NCBI RefSeq assembly: GCF_049856295.1
Contig: NZ_JBNDMZ010000008.1
Span: 140,859 to 204,858 of the forward strand
Direction: 5' to 3'
DNA from: JB111 sp049856295
GTDB lineage: Bacteria; Actinomycetota; Actinomycetes; Actinomycetales; Actinomycetaceae
Length of the DNA: 64,000 nucleotides
Under the pieces are notes generated by a model. It searched no databases, had not been told where the DNA came from, and worked only from the letters and a program-made list of their open reading frames with translations. This document shows positions 10,854 to 18,961 of the stretch, one piece after another; positions within the stretch are counted from its first letter, which is position 1, and each line of letters begins with the position of its first letter. The position numbers were made by a program, and so were the translations under genes.

Positions 10854-11501
10854 TCAGGCCACGTGGCAGGTCAGCCCGTTGGGGCCGTGGTTGCAGTAGC
10901 CGCGCGGGTTCTTCTCCAGGTACTGCTGGTGGTAGTCCTCGGCGGCGTAGAACGGCTGGTCGCCGAACGCGTCGATCTCGGTGGTGATGGCGCCGCCGCC
11001 GACCTCGTCGATCGCGGCCTGGAACGTGGCGCGCGTGCGCTCGGCGGCGTCGCGCTGCTCCTCGGTGGTCCACCAGATCGCCGAGCGGTACTGCGAGCCG
11101 ACGTCGTTGCCCTGACGGTCCTTCGTCGTCGGGTCGTGGTTCTCCCAGAACGCCTTGAAGAGCTCGTCCGGGGTGACGACCGCGGGGTCGTAGGCCACGA
11201 GGACTGCCTCGGCGTGCCCGGTCATGGCGGTGCACACCTCCTCGTACGTGGGGTGGGGCGTGTAGCCGCCCGTGTAGCCGGCGGCAGTGCCGACCACACC
11301 GGGGATGCGCCAGAAGATCCGCTCGACACCCCAGAAGCAGCCCATGCCGACGTAGAGCTCCTGGGTGCCCTCGGGCCACGGGCCGAGCAGCGGGGCGTCG
11401 AGGACGATGTTGCGCTCCGGCGGGGCGTACGCGGGCGTGGACCGGCCCGGCAGCGCGGTCTCGGCCGAGGTGGGGCGGACGGGGCGGGCGAACAGGCTCA
11501 T
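10854..11501 (-). CDS. msrA: Peptide methionine sulfoxide reductase MsrA
   Basis: A 215-residue cytoplasmic repair enzyme that reduces methionine-S-sulfoxide in proteins and free methionine. The catalytic motif GCFWGVE is at about residues 51-57, and downstream are the family motifs VVGTAAGYTGG, EVCTAMTGHAEAV, FWENHDPTTKDRQGNDVGSQ and QQYLEKNPRGYCNHG, whose Cys is the likely resolving residue. The first 40 residues are the extension seen in longer actinobacterial MsrA. ATG at 11501 has GGGAG six bases upstream; the frame stays open further upstream but without such support. Confidence 0.95.
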   Translation of the reverse strand: MSLFARPVRPTSAETALPGRSTPAYAPPERNIVLDAPLLGPWPEGTQELYVGMGCFWGVERIFWRIPGVVGTAAGYTGGYTPHPTYEEVCTAMTGHAEAVLVAYDPAVVTPDELFKAFWENHDPTTKDRQGNDVGSQYRSAIWWTTEEQRDAAERTRATFQAAIDEVGGGAITTEIDAFGDQPFYAAEDYHQQYLEKNPRGYCNHGPNGLTCHVA

Positions 11502-11692
11502 GGGCTGCTCCCTTCGTCGGGCGCCCGGGGGCGCGGTGGGACGGTGCGCGGTGGCACTGCGCGCGGCGCCGGCGGCATCCCGGGCGCGATCACGCACGGC
11601 CCGCGCCTCGCGTCTGCTCCCGTCAACGTACTCGGCCGTCCGCCTGTTCCCGAACTACGCTGGGAGACCGCCCGTCGACCCCGAAGGACGCC

Positions 11693-13171
11693 ATGGCCCG
11701 CCTCCGACGCTCCATCCGTTCCGCGCTGGGATCGACCACGCGCCGGGCCACCGCGGCGGTCGCCGCCGCGGCGCGTCCGGCGCGCAGGGAGCCCGACGAC
11801 GGGCCGGGGGAGACGGCCCGACCGGGGGAGTCGCTCCGGGCGGAGGAGGGGCGGCTGCTCAGCCGGACGGGGGCGGGCCTCGTGCCGGGCGACGTCGACG
11901 CCGGGGCGGCCGGCGCGGACGACGAGCTGCGCGCCGCCCCCGACCGCACGGTGCCGTGGACGATGCGGGCGATCGCCTCGTGGTCGTGGCGGATCGTCGT
12001 CATCACGCTGGCCGCCGCGATCATCGGCTGGCTGCTCGTCCAGCTGCGCACCATCGTCGTCTCGCTCATGGTCGCGATGCTGCTGTCCGTCCTGCTCGCC
12101 CCGCTCGCGAGCTTCCTCCGCCGGCGCGCGCGCTTCCCCCGGGCGATCGCGGCGCTCGCCTCGCTCGTCGTGCTCGTCGCGGTCGTCGCCGGGCTCCTCG
12201 TCCTCGCGGGGCAGTCGATCGCGTCCGGCTTCCAGCGGCTCGCCGACCAGGCGCTGCTGGGGATCGACCAGCTCGTCTCGTGGCTCGGCACCGGTCCGCT
12301 CGGGCTCGACCAGGCGGACATCGACACGGCGATGGAGCAGGGCACCCAGGCGATCTCGCAGAACTCGGAGACCCTGGCCACCGGCGTCCTCACCGTGACG
12401 TCCTCGGTCGCCGAGATCTTTGCCGGCTTCTTCATCGCCATCTTCTGCACGTTCTTCTTCCTGTCCGACGGCCGCTCCCTGTGGGGCTGGGTCGTGCGGC
12501 TGACGCCGGCGCGTGCCCGACCCACGATCCACGAGGCCGGGATCCGGGCCTGGTACACGGTCAGCGGCTACACGCGCGGGCAGATCGTCGTGGCCTTCGT
12601 CGACGCCGTCGGGATCGGCCTGGCCGCGGCGCTCCTCGGCGTCCCGCTCGCCCTGCCGATCGCCATCCTCGTGTTCCTCGGCGCCTTCATCCCCATCATC
12701 GGTGCGCTGATCTCCGGCACGGTCGCCGTGCTCGTCGCGGTCGTCGACTCGGGCATCTACATCGCGCTCGCCATGCTCGGGGCCGTGCTGTTCGTCCAGT
12801 TCATCGAGAGCCACGTGCTGCAGCCGATGATCCAGTCGCGCGCCGTCCAGCTGCACCCGATCGCCGTGCTGCTCGCGGTGGCCGGCGGCACCGCCGTGGC
12901 CGGCCTGGTCGGGGCGCTGTTCGCGGTCCCGGTCGTCGCGGTCGTCAACTCGGTCGGCCTCTACCTCGCGGGACGCGACCCGCAGCCGCACCTCGCCAAG
13001 GACCTGCACCGCACCGGGGGTCCGCCGCCGACGGTCCTCGAGTACGCCCCGACGGCGGACGAGCCCGACGAGGAGCCCTTCGCGGACGTCTTCGCCGAGG
13101 AGCACGTGGCCCGCCCCGACGCCCCTACCGTGGGGCGTGACCCGTCCGACCGACCCGGGGGAGCACGCTGA
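11693..13171 (+). CDS. AI-2E family (PerM/TqsA-like) permease
   Basis: A 492-residue inner-membrane protein. Residues 1-85 are an Ala/Arg/Asp-rich cytoplasmic extension. Then come seven to eight hydrophobic segments typical of the AI-2E (formerly UPF0118) family, with the conserved central motif FLGAFIPIIGALISG near 340 and the late motif QFIESHVLQPMIQSRAVQLHP. Members export small molecules or ions; autoinducer-2 transport is proven for only one of them. TACGCT at 11656-11661 and AAGGACGCC before the ATG are its likely -10 and ribosome site. Its stop overlaps the start region of ilvA, suggesting translational coupling. Confidence 0.85.
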   Translation: MARLRRSIRSALGSTTRRATAAVAAAARPARREPDDGPGETARPGESLRAEEGRLLSRTGAGLVPGDVDAGAAGADDELRAAPDRTVPWTMRAIASWSWRIVVITLAAAIIGWLLVQLRTIVVSLMVAMLLSVLLAPLASFLRRRARFPRAIAALASLVVLVAVVAGLLVLAGQSIASGFQRLADQALLGIDQLVSWLGTGPLGLDQADIDTAMEQGTQAISQNSETLATGVLTVTSSVAEIFAGFFIAIFCTFFFLSDGRSLWGWVVRLTPARARPTIHEAGIRAWYTVSGYTRGQIVVAFVDAVGIGLAAALLGVPLALPIAILVFLGAFIPIIGALISGTVAVLVAVVDSGIYIALAMLGAVLFVQFIESHVLQPMIQSRAVQLHPIAVLLAVAGGTAVAGLVGALFAVPVVAVVNSVGLYLAGRDPQPHLAKDLHRTGGPPPTVLEYAPTADEPDEEPFADVFAEEHVARPDAPTVGRDPSDRPGGAR

Positions 13172-13172
13172 C

Positions 13173-14408
13173 GTGACCACGCCGACCGGAGACCACCTGC
13201 CCACCCGCGCCGAGCTCGACGCGGCGCGCGAGATCGTCCGACCGGTCGCGCACGAGACGCCCGTGCTGTCCTTCCGCTCGATGGCCGAGCGCACCGGGGC
13301 GCCGCTGTGGCTCAAGGCCGAGCACCTCCAGCGCACGGGCTCGTTCAAGATCCGGGGGGCCGCGGTCCGACTCGGCCGGCTCTCGGACGAGGAGCGCGCG
13401 CACGGCGTCATCGCCGCCTCGGCCGGCAACCACGCCCAGGGCGTGGCGCTCGCCGCGCGCGAGCTCGGCGTCCCGGCCCGGATCTACATGCCGGACGACG
13501 CGGCGCTGCCCAAGGTCGCGGCCACCCGCGGGTACGGGGCCGAGGTTGTCCTCACCGGGCGTCACCTCATGGACTGCCTCGCCGAGGCGGAGGCGGACTG
13601 CGCGGCCTCGGGACGCACGCTCATCCACCCCTACGACCACGCCGACATCGTGGCGGGCGCCGCGAGCGTGGGACTCGAGATCCTCGAGCAGGTCCCCGAC
13701 GTCGCGACGATCGTCGTCCCCACGGGCGGCGGCGGGCTGCTCGCCGGGATCGCCGCAGCGGCCCACGCGGTCCGGCCCGGGGTGCGGGTGGTCGGGGTGC
13801 AGGCGGCGTCCGCGGCGGCGTGGCCAGCCTCCCTCGCGCAGGGGCGGCCCGTGCCGCTGGACGAGGTGCGCACGATGGCGGACGGCATCGCCGTCGGGAC
13901 GCCCGGCACCGTGCCCTTCGAGATCGTGCGCGCGCTCGTCGACGACGTGCGGACGGTGGGGGAGGAGCAGCTCTCGCAGGCGCTCCTCCACCTCGTCGAG
14001 CGCGCCAAGCTCGTGGTCGAGCCCTCCGGTGCGGCGGGGCTCGCGGCGGTCTCCGCCTCCCCGGGCGACTTCGCCGACGGTCCGACGGTGGTGGTGCTCT
14101 CCGGCGGCAACGTCGACCCGCTGCTGCTGCTGCGCGTGGTCCGGCACGGCCTCGCCTCGGCCGGCCGGTTCCTGTCCTTGCGCGTGCGGGTGAGCGACGC
14201 CCCCGGCTCCCTGGCCGGCGTGCTCGCCCGGCTCGGCGAGCTCGGTGCCAACGTCGCCTCGGTCGAGCACTCGCGCACCGCCGGCGGCCTCGCGGTCGAC
14301 GAGGTCGAGATCGCGGTCGAGATCGAGACCAAGGGGCCCGAGCACGGCGACGAGGTCCGCGCGGCGCTCACGGCGGACGGGATCCGGGTCCTCGACGACT
14401 CTCCGTGA
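13173..14408 (+). CDS. ilvA: Threonine ammonia-lyase (biosynthetic/catabolic type with ACT domain)
   Basis: This PLP enzyme deaminates threonine to 2-oxobutyrate, the first step to isoleucine. The PLP lysine is in GSFKIRGA near residue 52, the phosphate-binding glycine loop is PTGGGGLLAGIAAA near 180, and SGGNVDP near 307 is the usual late motif. Residues about 325-411 form one ACT domain (LRVRVSDAPGSLAGVLARL), as in the 400-residue single-ACT group. I chose GTG at 13173, one base after the upstream stop, because GGGGGAG lies about nine bases before it; GTG at 13137 in the same frame would add twelve residues. Confidence 0.92.
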   Translation: MTTPTGDHLPTRAELDAAREIVRPVAHETPVLSFRSMAERTGAPLWLKAEHLQRTGSFKIRGAAVRLGRLSDEERAHGVIAASAGNHAQGVALAARELGVPARIYMPDDAALPKVAATRGYGAEVVLTGRHLMDCLAEAEADCAASGRTLIHPYDHADIVAGAASVGLEILEQVPDVATIVVPTGGGGLLAGIAAAAHAVRPGVRVVGVQAASAAAWPASLAQGRPVPLDEVRTMADGIAVGTPGTVPFEIVRALVDDVRTVGEEQLSQALLHLVERAKLVVEPSGAAGLAAVSASPGDFADGPTVVVLSGGNVDPLLLLRVVRHGLASAGRFLSLRVRVSDAPGSLAGVLARLGELGANVASVEHSRTAGGLAVDEVEIAVEIETKGPEHGDEVRAALTADGIRVLDDSP

Positions 14409-14427
14409 CGCCCGGGCCTCCGACGCG

Positions 14428-14465
14428 CGAGGGCCCCGCTCGCGCATCGGCGAGCGGGGCCCTCG
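14428..14465. terminator. Bidirectional terminator between ilvA and greA
   Basis: A perfect 15-base GC stem (14428-14442 with 14451-14465) and an eight-base loop sit between the convergent stops at 14408 and 14494. Confidence 0.9.
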
Positions 14466-14493
14466 GGCGTCGCGGACCTGAGGCCCGTCAGCG

Positions 14494-14982
14494 TCAGACC
14501 GTGAAGGGCTTGACCGTCTCGAGCTCGACCGTGATGGTCGCGCCGTTGGGTGCCTCGTAGGAGGTCGACTCGCCGGCGCTGCGGCCGAGGACGGCCTGGC
14601 CGAGCGGGGAGGACTCCGAGAAGACCTCGATGTCGAGGCCCTCGGCGGCCTCGCGCGAACCGAGCAGGAACGTGCGCTTCTTGCCGGCGATCGAGGCGGT
14701 GATGACCATCCCGGGCTCGACGACGCCGTCGTCCGCGGGGGGCTCGCCGACCTGGGCGACGCGCAGGAGCGCGGTCAGCTGCTGGATGCGGGCCTCCTGC
14801 TTGCCCTGCTCCTCGCGCGCCGCGTGGTAGCCGCCGTTCTCCTTGAGGTCACCTTCCGAGCGGGCCTGCTCGATCCGCTCGGCGATCTCCTGACGACCGG
14901 GCCCCGACAGCTCCTCGAGCTCGGCGGTGAGACGGTCGTAGGCATCCTGGGTCAGCCAGGTGGTCCCGGTCTGCTGGGACAT
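14494..14982 (-). CDS. greA: Transcription elongation factor GreA
   Basis: A 162-residue factor that enters the secondary channel of RNA polymerase and stimulates cleavage of backtracked RNA. The N-terminal coiled coil (about 10-75) has the acidic tip in SEGDLKENGGYHAARE, whose Asp and Glu hold the catalytic metal. The C-terminal FKBP-like domain has VEVF-type strands, SSPLGQAVLGRSAGE and a final VELETVKPF. ATG at 14982 is preceded by AAGGAG at five bases, which favours it over the GTG one codon upstream. It lies next to DUF4307 and mca, as in mycobacteria. Confidence 0.95.
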   Translation of the reverse strand: MSQQTGTTWLTQDAYDRLTAELEELSGPGRQEIAERIEQARSEGDLKENGGYHAAREEQGKQEARIQQLTALLRVAQVGEPPADDGVVEPGMVITASIAGKKRTFLLGSREAAEGLDIEVFSESSPLGQAVLGRSAGESTSYEAPNGATITVELETVKPFTV

Positions 14983-15127
14983 CACGGCTCCTTACGTCGA
15001 GTGATGGTGTCCGCCGCCCGGCGGCGGACGGAAACCGCCCGGGCCCCAGGCGGGTCCGGGCGGTGCATGAAACGGCCATCCTAGCACCATGACGCCGATT
15101 CGGAAGGGTTCGGGCCGCTCTCGGACG

Positions 15128-15625
15128 TCAGGCGACCCGGCAGGACTCGGCGTGCCCGGACGCCGCGCGCTCGGAGGTGAGGACCGGTTCGACGGCCGCC
15201 GTCCGCCGCTCGGTCACGGGGCCGAGGCGTACCTCGCGGACCCCGACCTCGGTGAAGTCGCGGTTGACCGCGCGCAGCGTGCACACGACCTCCGTGCCCG
15301 GGTCGGCGACGACGACGAACCGCACCTCGACCTCGTCCGGCCCCTCGACCGTGTACCCCACGTGCTCGACCGAGACCGACGGCTCCCTCGACATCTGCCA
15401 GGCGAGGACTGTGGCGCCGGCGACGAGCACGAACGCACCGAGCAGGGGGACCAGCCACTGCGCGCGGCGGTTGCCGGTCGGGCGGCCGCGGCCGTAGCGC
15501 CGGCGCACGAGGTCGGGGTCGATGCCCGGGCCTGCCGCAGCTCCTGGCTGCGGGTCCGCGGAGGCGGGCCCGGGGCCCGCGCCCGGGCCCTCGTCGGTCC
15601 CGTTCGCCGTCGTGCCGCTCGTCAT
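15128..15625 (-). CDS. DUF4307 single-pass membrane protein
   Basis: A 165-residue protein with a Pro/Gly/Ala-rich N-terminus, the motif DPDLVRRRYGRGR near residue 38, one membrane helix (WLVPLLGAFVLVAGATVLAW, about 57-76) and an extracytoplasmic beta domain ending ESCRVA. Two Cys residues (VCTLRA and ESCRVA) could pair outside. This is the DUF4307 pattern, found in most actinomycetes divergent from mca and beside greA; its function is unknown. The ATG at 15625 has GGAGGA about nine bases upstream. Divergence from mca over 136 bases suggests a shared promoter region. Confidence 0.85.
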   Translation of the reverse strand: MTSGTTANGTDEGPGAGPGPASADPQPGAAAGPGIDPDLVRRRYGRGRPTGNRRAQWLVPLLGAFVLVAGATVLAWQMSREPSVSVEHVGYTVEGPDEVEVRFVVVADPGTEVVCTLRAVNRDFTEVGVREVRLGPVTERRTAAVEPVLTSERAASGHAESCRVA

Positions 15626-15761
15626 GCCTACGCTTCCTCCGTGGGTCCACCACCCGGGGGCCGTTCGCGTGCCGAGGCCCGGGTGTTGGACCATTGTCCC
15701 CGACGGCGCCCCCGCCGTCCGAGCCGCGCGCCGCGGTCCGAACCTGACGAGGAGTACCACC

Positions 15762-16760
15762 GTGACGACCCGCACGCTCCGGCTGATGGCAGTGCACGCC
15801 CACCCCGACGACGAGGCCAGCAAGGGCGCGGCGACGATGGCGCGGTATGCGGCGGACGGGCACCGGGTGCGGGTCGTCACCGCGACCGGCGGCGAGCGGG
15901 GCTCGGTGCTCAACCCTCGACTGCAGGGCGACCCCGAGGTCGAGGCCAACATGGTCGAGCTGCGCAGGAAGGAGATGGCGGCGTCCGCGGAGGCCCTCGG
16001 CATCGAGCACGCGTGGCTCGGGTTCGTCGACTCCGGGCTCCCCGAGGGCGACCCGCTGCCGCCGCTCCCCGAGGGGTGCTTCGCGCTCGAGCCCGACGAG
16101 GTGGTCGTCGGCGCACTCGTGGCGCAGATCCGCGAGTTCCGTCCGCACGTGATGACCACCTACGACGAGAACGGCGGGTACCCGCACCCCGACCACGTGC
16201 GCGTGCACGAGATCTCGATGCTCGCGTTCGACGCCGCCGCGGACCCCGAGCAGTTCCCCGAGGCCGGCCCCGCGTGGGCGGTGCAGAAGGTCTACTACGA
16301 CGTCTCCTTCTCCGGGGGCCGCATCCGCGCCGTCCACGAGGCTCTGCTCGAGCGTGGCGCGGAGTCCCCGTTCGCCGAGTGGATCGAGCGCCGGGAGAGG
16401 CGGGACGAGGACGCCGGGGTGGAGCGTCGTCCCGCGACGGCCGCCGTGCACGTGGCCGAGCACTTCGCGGCACGCGATGCCGCGCTGCGCGCGCACGCCA
16501 CCCAGATCGACCCCGACGGGTTCTTCTTCTCGGTCCCGCGCGACCTCGAGGCGCAGGTGTGGCCGGTCGAGGAGTTCGAGCTCGTGCTCTCCCGCGTCCC
16601 GGTCTCCGACGCGGTGGAGGACGACCTGTTCGCCGGCGTGGTGCCCGAGGGGCTCGCCGACGGGTCGCCGGTCACGGTCCTCGGGGCCGACCTCGCGGGG
16701 GCGGGAACCGACTCCGACGCCATGGGCACCGGGCACGGGTCCGACCGGACCGCGCGGTGA
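15762..16760 (+). CDS. mca: Mycothiol S-conjugate amidase
   Basis: A 332-residue zinc amidase that cleaves mycothiol-toxin adducts into a mercapturic acid and GlcN-Ins, a detoxification step specific to actinomycetes. The LmbE-type zinc motif HAHPDDE is at residues 12-18, and the third ligand is in the later GGYPHPDHVRVHE. The ending DPDGFFFSVPRD...W..EEFEL is typical of Mca as opposed to the deacetylase MshB. GTG at 15762 follows GAGGAG closely. The next gene overlaps by four bases (GTGA), so the two are coupled. Confidence 0.93.
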   Translation: MTTRTLRLMAVHAHPDDEASKGAATMARYAADGHRVRVVTATGGERGSVLNPRLQGDPEVEANMVELRRKEMAASAEALGIEHAWLGFVDSGLPEGDPLPPLPEGCFALEPDEVVVGALVAQIREFRPHVMTTYDENGGYPHPDHVRVHEISMLAFDAAADPEQFPEAGPAWAVQKVYYDVSFSGGRIRAVHEALLERGAESPFAEWIERRERRDEDAGVERRPATAAVHVAEHFAARDAALRAHATQIDPDGFFFSVPRDLEAQVWPVEEFELVLSRVPVSDAVEDDLFAGVVPEGLADGSPVTVLGADLAGAGTDSDAMGTGHGSDRTAR

Positions 16761-17059
16761 CGCCCGGGGCGGTCGTGGCCGGCGGGCTCGCGGGCCCGTG
16801 GTCGGCGGGGGCCGAGACACCGACCGGCGAGCTGCAGCCGTGGGACGTCTCGCCGGGGATCGAGGGGTTCTTCGCGTTCTTCGCGCTCGCGGCCGTGGTC
16901 GTGGCGCTCGGGTTCCTCGTCGTGAGGCAGATGCGCCGGGTCGACCAGAACGCGCGGGTGCGTGCGGCTCAGGAGGCCAAGGAGCGGTCCGAGGCGGACG
17001 GCGGCGCGGGGGTGACTGAGGCCGAGCAGGACGCTCCGCGGTCGACGGAGGCCGAGTAA
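16757..17059 (+). CDS. Small single-pass membrane protein coupled to mca
   Basis: A 100-residue protein with one membrane helix (FFAFFALAAVVVALGFLVV, about residues 34-52), then the positive motif RQMRRVDQNARVRAAQE and an acidic tail. Start GTG overlaps the mca stop by four bases. A small membrane protein at this position after mca is also found in mycobacteria, so the link is conserved although its role is unknown. Orientation is probably N-out, C-in by the positive-inside rule. Confidence 0.75.
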   Translation: MTPGAVVAGGLAGPWSAGAETPTGELQPWDVSPGIEGFFAFFALAAVVVALGFLVVRQMRRVDQNARVRAAQEAKERSEADGGAGVTEAEQDAPRSTEAE

Positions 17060-17089
17060 CGGGTCGTCGCCGGGCGCGCGGGTGGCGTT

Positions 17090-17117
17090 CCGGCGGGGGC
17101 GTCGTCGCCCCCGCCGG
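17090..17117. terminator. Terminator hairpin after the mca operon
   Basis: A perfect 12-base stem (17090-17101 with 17106-17117) with the tetraloop TCGT lies between the convergent stops at 17059 and 17130. Confidence 0.85.
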
Positions 17118-17129
17118 CTGCCGGGCCGA

Positions 17130-17363
17130 TCAGGGGTAGGGGCGCCAGATGATCTTGCCGGGCTTGCCCTTGCCCGAGTCGGGGCTCGCCGTCGCGTCGC
17201 TGTCCGCGCCCTCGAGCGGGAGGGCGGCGGGGTCGGTCTCCGGCTCGACGAGGACGGTCACGCCGTCGTCACCGGCGGAGCGGGCGGCACCGGAGTGCTC
17301 GACGATCACGATCTCGGACTGGTCGACCACGAGGTCGGCGGGCGGGATGTCGGCAGCGAACAC
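17130..17363 (-). CDS. Small acidic hypothetical protein
   Basis: A 77-residue acidic protein with no recognisable domain. It begins VFAADIPPADLVVDQSEIVI and ends with the short motif GKIIWRPYP after a Gly/Lys turn. Nearly every codon ends in G or C and the gene ends cleanly just before a terminator, both of which support real coding. I chose GTG at 17363 because GGAGG lies five bases upstream; a TTG four codons earlier would overlap that site. No signal peptide or membrane helix is visible. Confidence 0.6.
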   Translation of the reverse strand: MFAADIPPADLVVDQSEIVIVEHSGAARSAGDDGVTVLVEPETDPAALPLEGADSDATASPDSGKGKPGKIIWRPYP

Positions 17364-17549
17364 GGTGTCCTCCAAGGGGGGCGGCGGTGCGTCGGTCGAG
17401 CACCTGGACCCATGGTCCCCCGTCCGGGAGGTGGTGGGTAGGTCAAACCGGCTCGTCGCGGCAGAGACAGGCGGAGGTCACACGATCGGGACGCGGAATC
17501 CGGTGGGGTCCGTCACAAATCGCCCGGCGTCGTCGTCCCCGTCCCCGTC

Positions 17550-17624
17550 CTCGTGGTCGAGAGTGCGGGTGAGGGAACGGCAGGGGGCGTGCTCGTGGTC
17601 GAGAGTGCGGGTGAGGGAACGGCA
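17550..17624. repeat. Two copies of a 33-base direct repeat, period 42
   Basis: The segments 17550-17582 and 17592-17624 are identical over 33 bases and separated by nine bases. They lie in the roughly 290-base non-coding stretch behind ppk2 (which ends at 17663). The unit reads CTCGTGGTCGAGAGTGCGGG and then TGAGGGAACGGCA. It looks like a dispersed intergenic repeat rather than coding sequence. Confidence 0.8.
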
Positions 17625-17662
17625 ACCGGCGCGGTTTCTGCCGAGAGCGCGGCGGAGGCGCC

Positions 17663-18808
17663 TCAGTCGTCCTTCTTCTTCTTTTTCTTGCCGTCCTTCT
17701 TCTTGTCCTTCTTCTTCTCGGACGGCTTGTCGTCGTCGTCCTTCTTCTTGTCCTTCTTGCTCTTCTTGTCCTTGTCCTTGTCCTTCTTGTCGTCCTTCTT
17801 CGTGTCCTTCGCGTCCTGCTCGTCGGCGGCGTCCTGCGGGTCGGCCGACGAGGCGGCGACCTCGGCGAGGGCCTCGGCGAACTCGCGCTCGTCGGCGAGG
17901 GTCTCCTCGACCGTCTCCTCGCGCTCCTCGTCGGTGGGGACGTTGTCGGGATCCATCGTCCGCAGGAGGGCGGCCGTCTGCGTCGCCACCCGCCAGCGGG
18001 GCCGGGGCCAGCGCGGGTTCATGTCGATGAGCGCCTGGGTGACGAGCTCCGTCACCGCGAGCCGCGCGTACCACTTCTTGTCCGCGGGGATGACGTGCCA
18101 CGGTGCGACGTCGGTGTTCGTCCGCGCGAAGACGTCCGCGTAGGCCTCCTGGTAGTCGTCCCACTTCTTTCGGGTGGTGACGTCGTTCGGGTTGAACTTC
18201 CAGTGCTTGTCCGGCCGGTCGAGGCGCTCGAGCAGTCGCAGCCCCTGCTCCTGCTTGGAGACCATGAGTGCGACCTTGACGATCGTCGTGCCCCGCGAGG
18301 CGACCGTGCGCTCGAACCGGTTGATCTCGGCGTAGCGCTTGCGCCAGACCTCCTCCTCGACGAGCTCGTCGACCCGGGCCACGAGCACGTCCTCGTAGTG
18401 CGACCGGTCGAAGACCCCGATGCGTCCCGGCCGCGGGAGGGCCCGGCGGATGCGCCACAGGTAGTTGTGCCTCTTCTCCTCCTCGGTGGGGACGCCGAAC
18501 GAGTGCAGGTCGATGCCCTGGGGGTCGACCATGCCCATGACGTGCCGGACGATCCCGCCCTTGCCCGCGGTGTCGAGCCCCTGGAGCACCAGCAGGACGG
18601 AGCGCTCGCCGCCCGACCGTCCCTCGGCGAACAGCCGCTCCTGCAGCTCGGAGAGCAGCAGGCCGCGCTCGGCGGTCAGGGCCTTGCCGTCGTCCTTGTC
18701 GCCGTCGAACCCCGGGGTGCCCCCGCGGTCGAACGTGGCGAGGTCGAAGTCGGGCCCCGGCCTCAGCAGGTCGGCGGGCGAGGCGGTCCAGGTGAGGTCG
18801 TCGGCCAC
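17663..18808 (-). CDS. ppk2: PPK2-family polyphosphate kinase with a charged C-terminal tail
   Basis: A 381-residue enzyme that transfers phosphate between polyphosphate and nucleotides. The core (about 1-310) has Walker A GLDTAGKGG near 76, the lid region EEKRHNYLWR near 110, Walker B-like DRSHYEDVLV near 134 and the conserved NPNDVTTRKKWDDYQEAY near 205. The last 70 or so residues are unusual: after an acidic helix they consist almost only of Lys and Asp (for example KKDKDKDKKSKKDKKK). Such a tail could bind polyphosphate or nucleic acid; this is inference. GTG at 18808 has AAGGAG upstream. Confidence 0.92.
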   Translation of the reverse strand: MADDLTWTASPADLLRPGPDFDLATFDRGGTPGFDGDKDDGKALTAERGLLLSELQERLFAEGRSGGERSVLLVLQGLDTAGKGGIVRHVMGMVDPQGIDLHSFGVPTEEEKRHNYLWRIRRALPRPGRIGVFDRSHYEDVLVARVDELVEEEVWRKRYAEINRFERTVASRGTTIVKVALMVSKQEQGLRLLERLDRPDKHWKFNPNDVTTRKKWDDYQEAYADVFARTNTDVAPWHVIPADKKWYARLAVTELVTQALIDMNPRWPRPRWRVATQTAALLRTMDPDNVPTDEEREETVEETLADEREFAEALAEVAASSADPQDAADEQDAKDTKKDDKKDKDKDKKSKKDKKKDDDDKPSEKKKDKKKDGKKKKKKDD

Positions 18809-18907
18809 GGTCAGCTCCTTGTCGCGGTGGGGCCTCGACCCTAGTAGGACTGCGACGCGGACGCCCAGGTGGGGTGCGCCGTCGGGCGGGGTCCGGACGC
18901 GACCGAT

Positions 18908-18936
18908 CGGGCCGGGGCCCAGACGGGGCCGGCCCG
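18908..18936. terminator. Possible terminator after the hemolysin III gene
   Basis: An eight-base GC stem (18908-18915 with 18929-18936) follows the stop of the minus-strand gene at 18962. The loop is 13 bases and itself GC-rich, so the call is moderate. Confidence 0.45.
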
Positions 18937-18961
18937 CCGAGGAGCCGGGGGACCGGGGCTG

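Noticed and set aside
17443..17625. Minus-strand frame with repeated PFPHPHSRPR
   Set aside because: It is the translation of the 33-base direct repeat and lacks a ribosome site.
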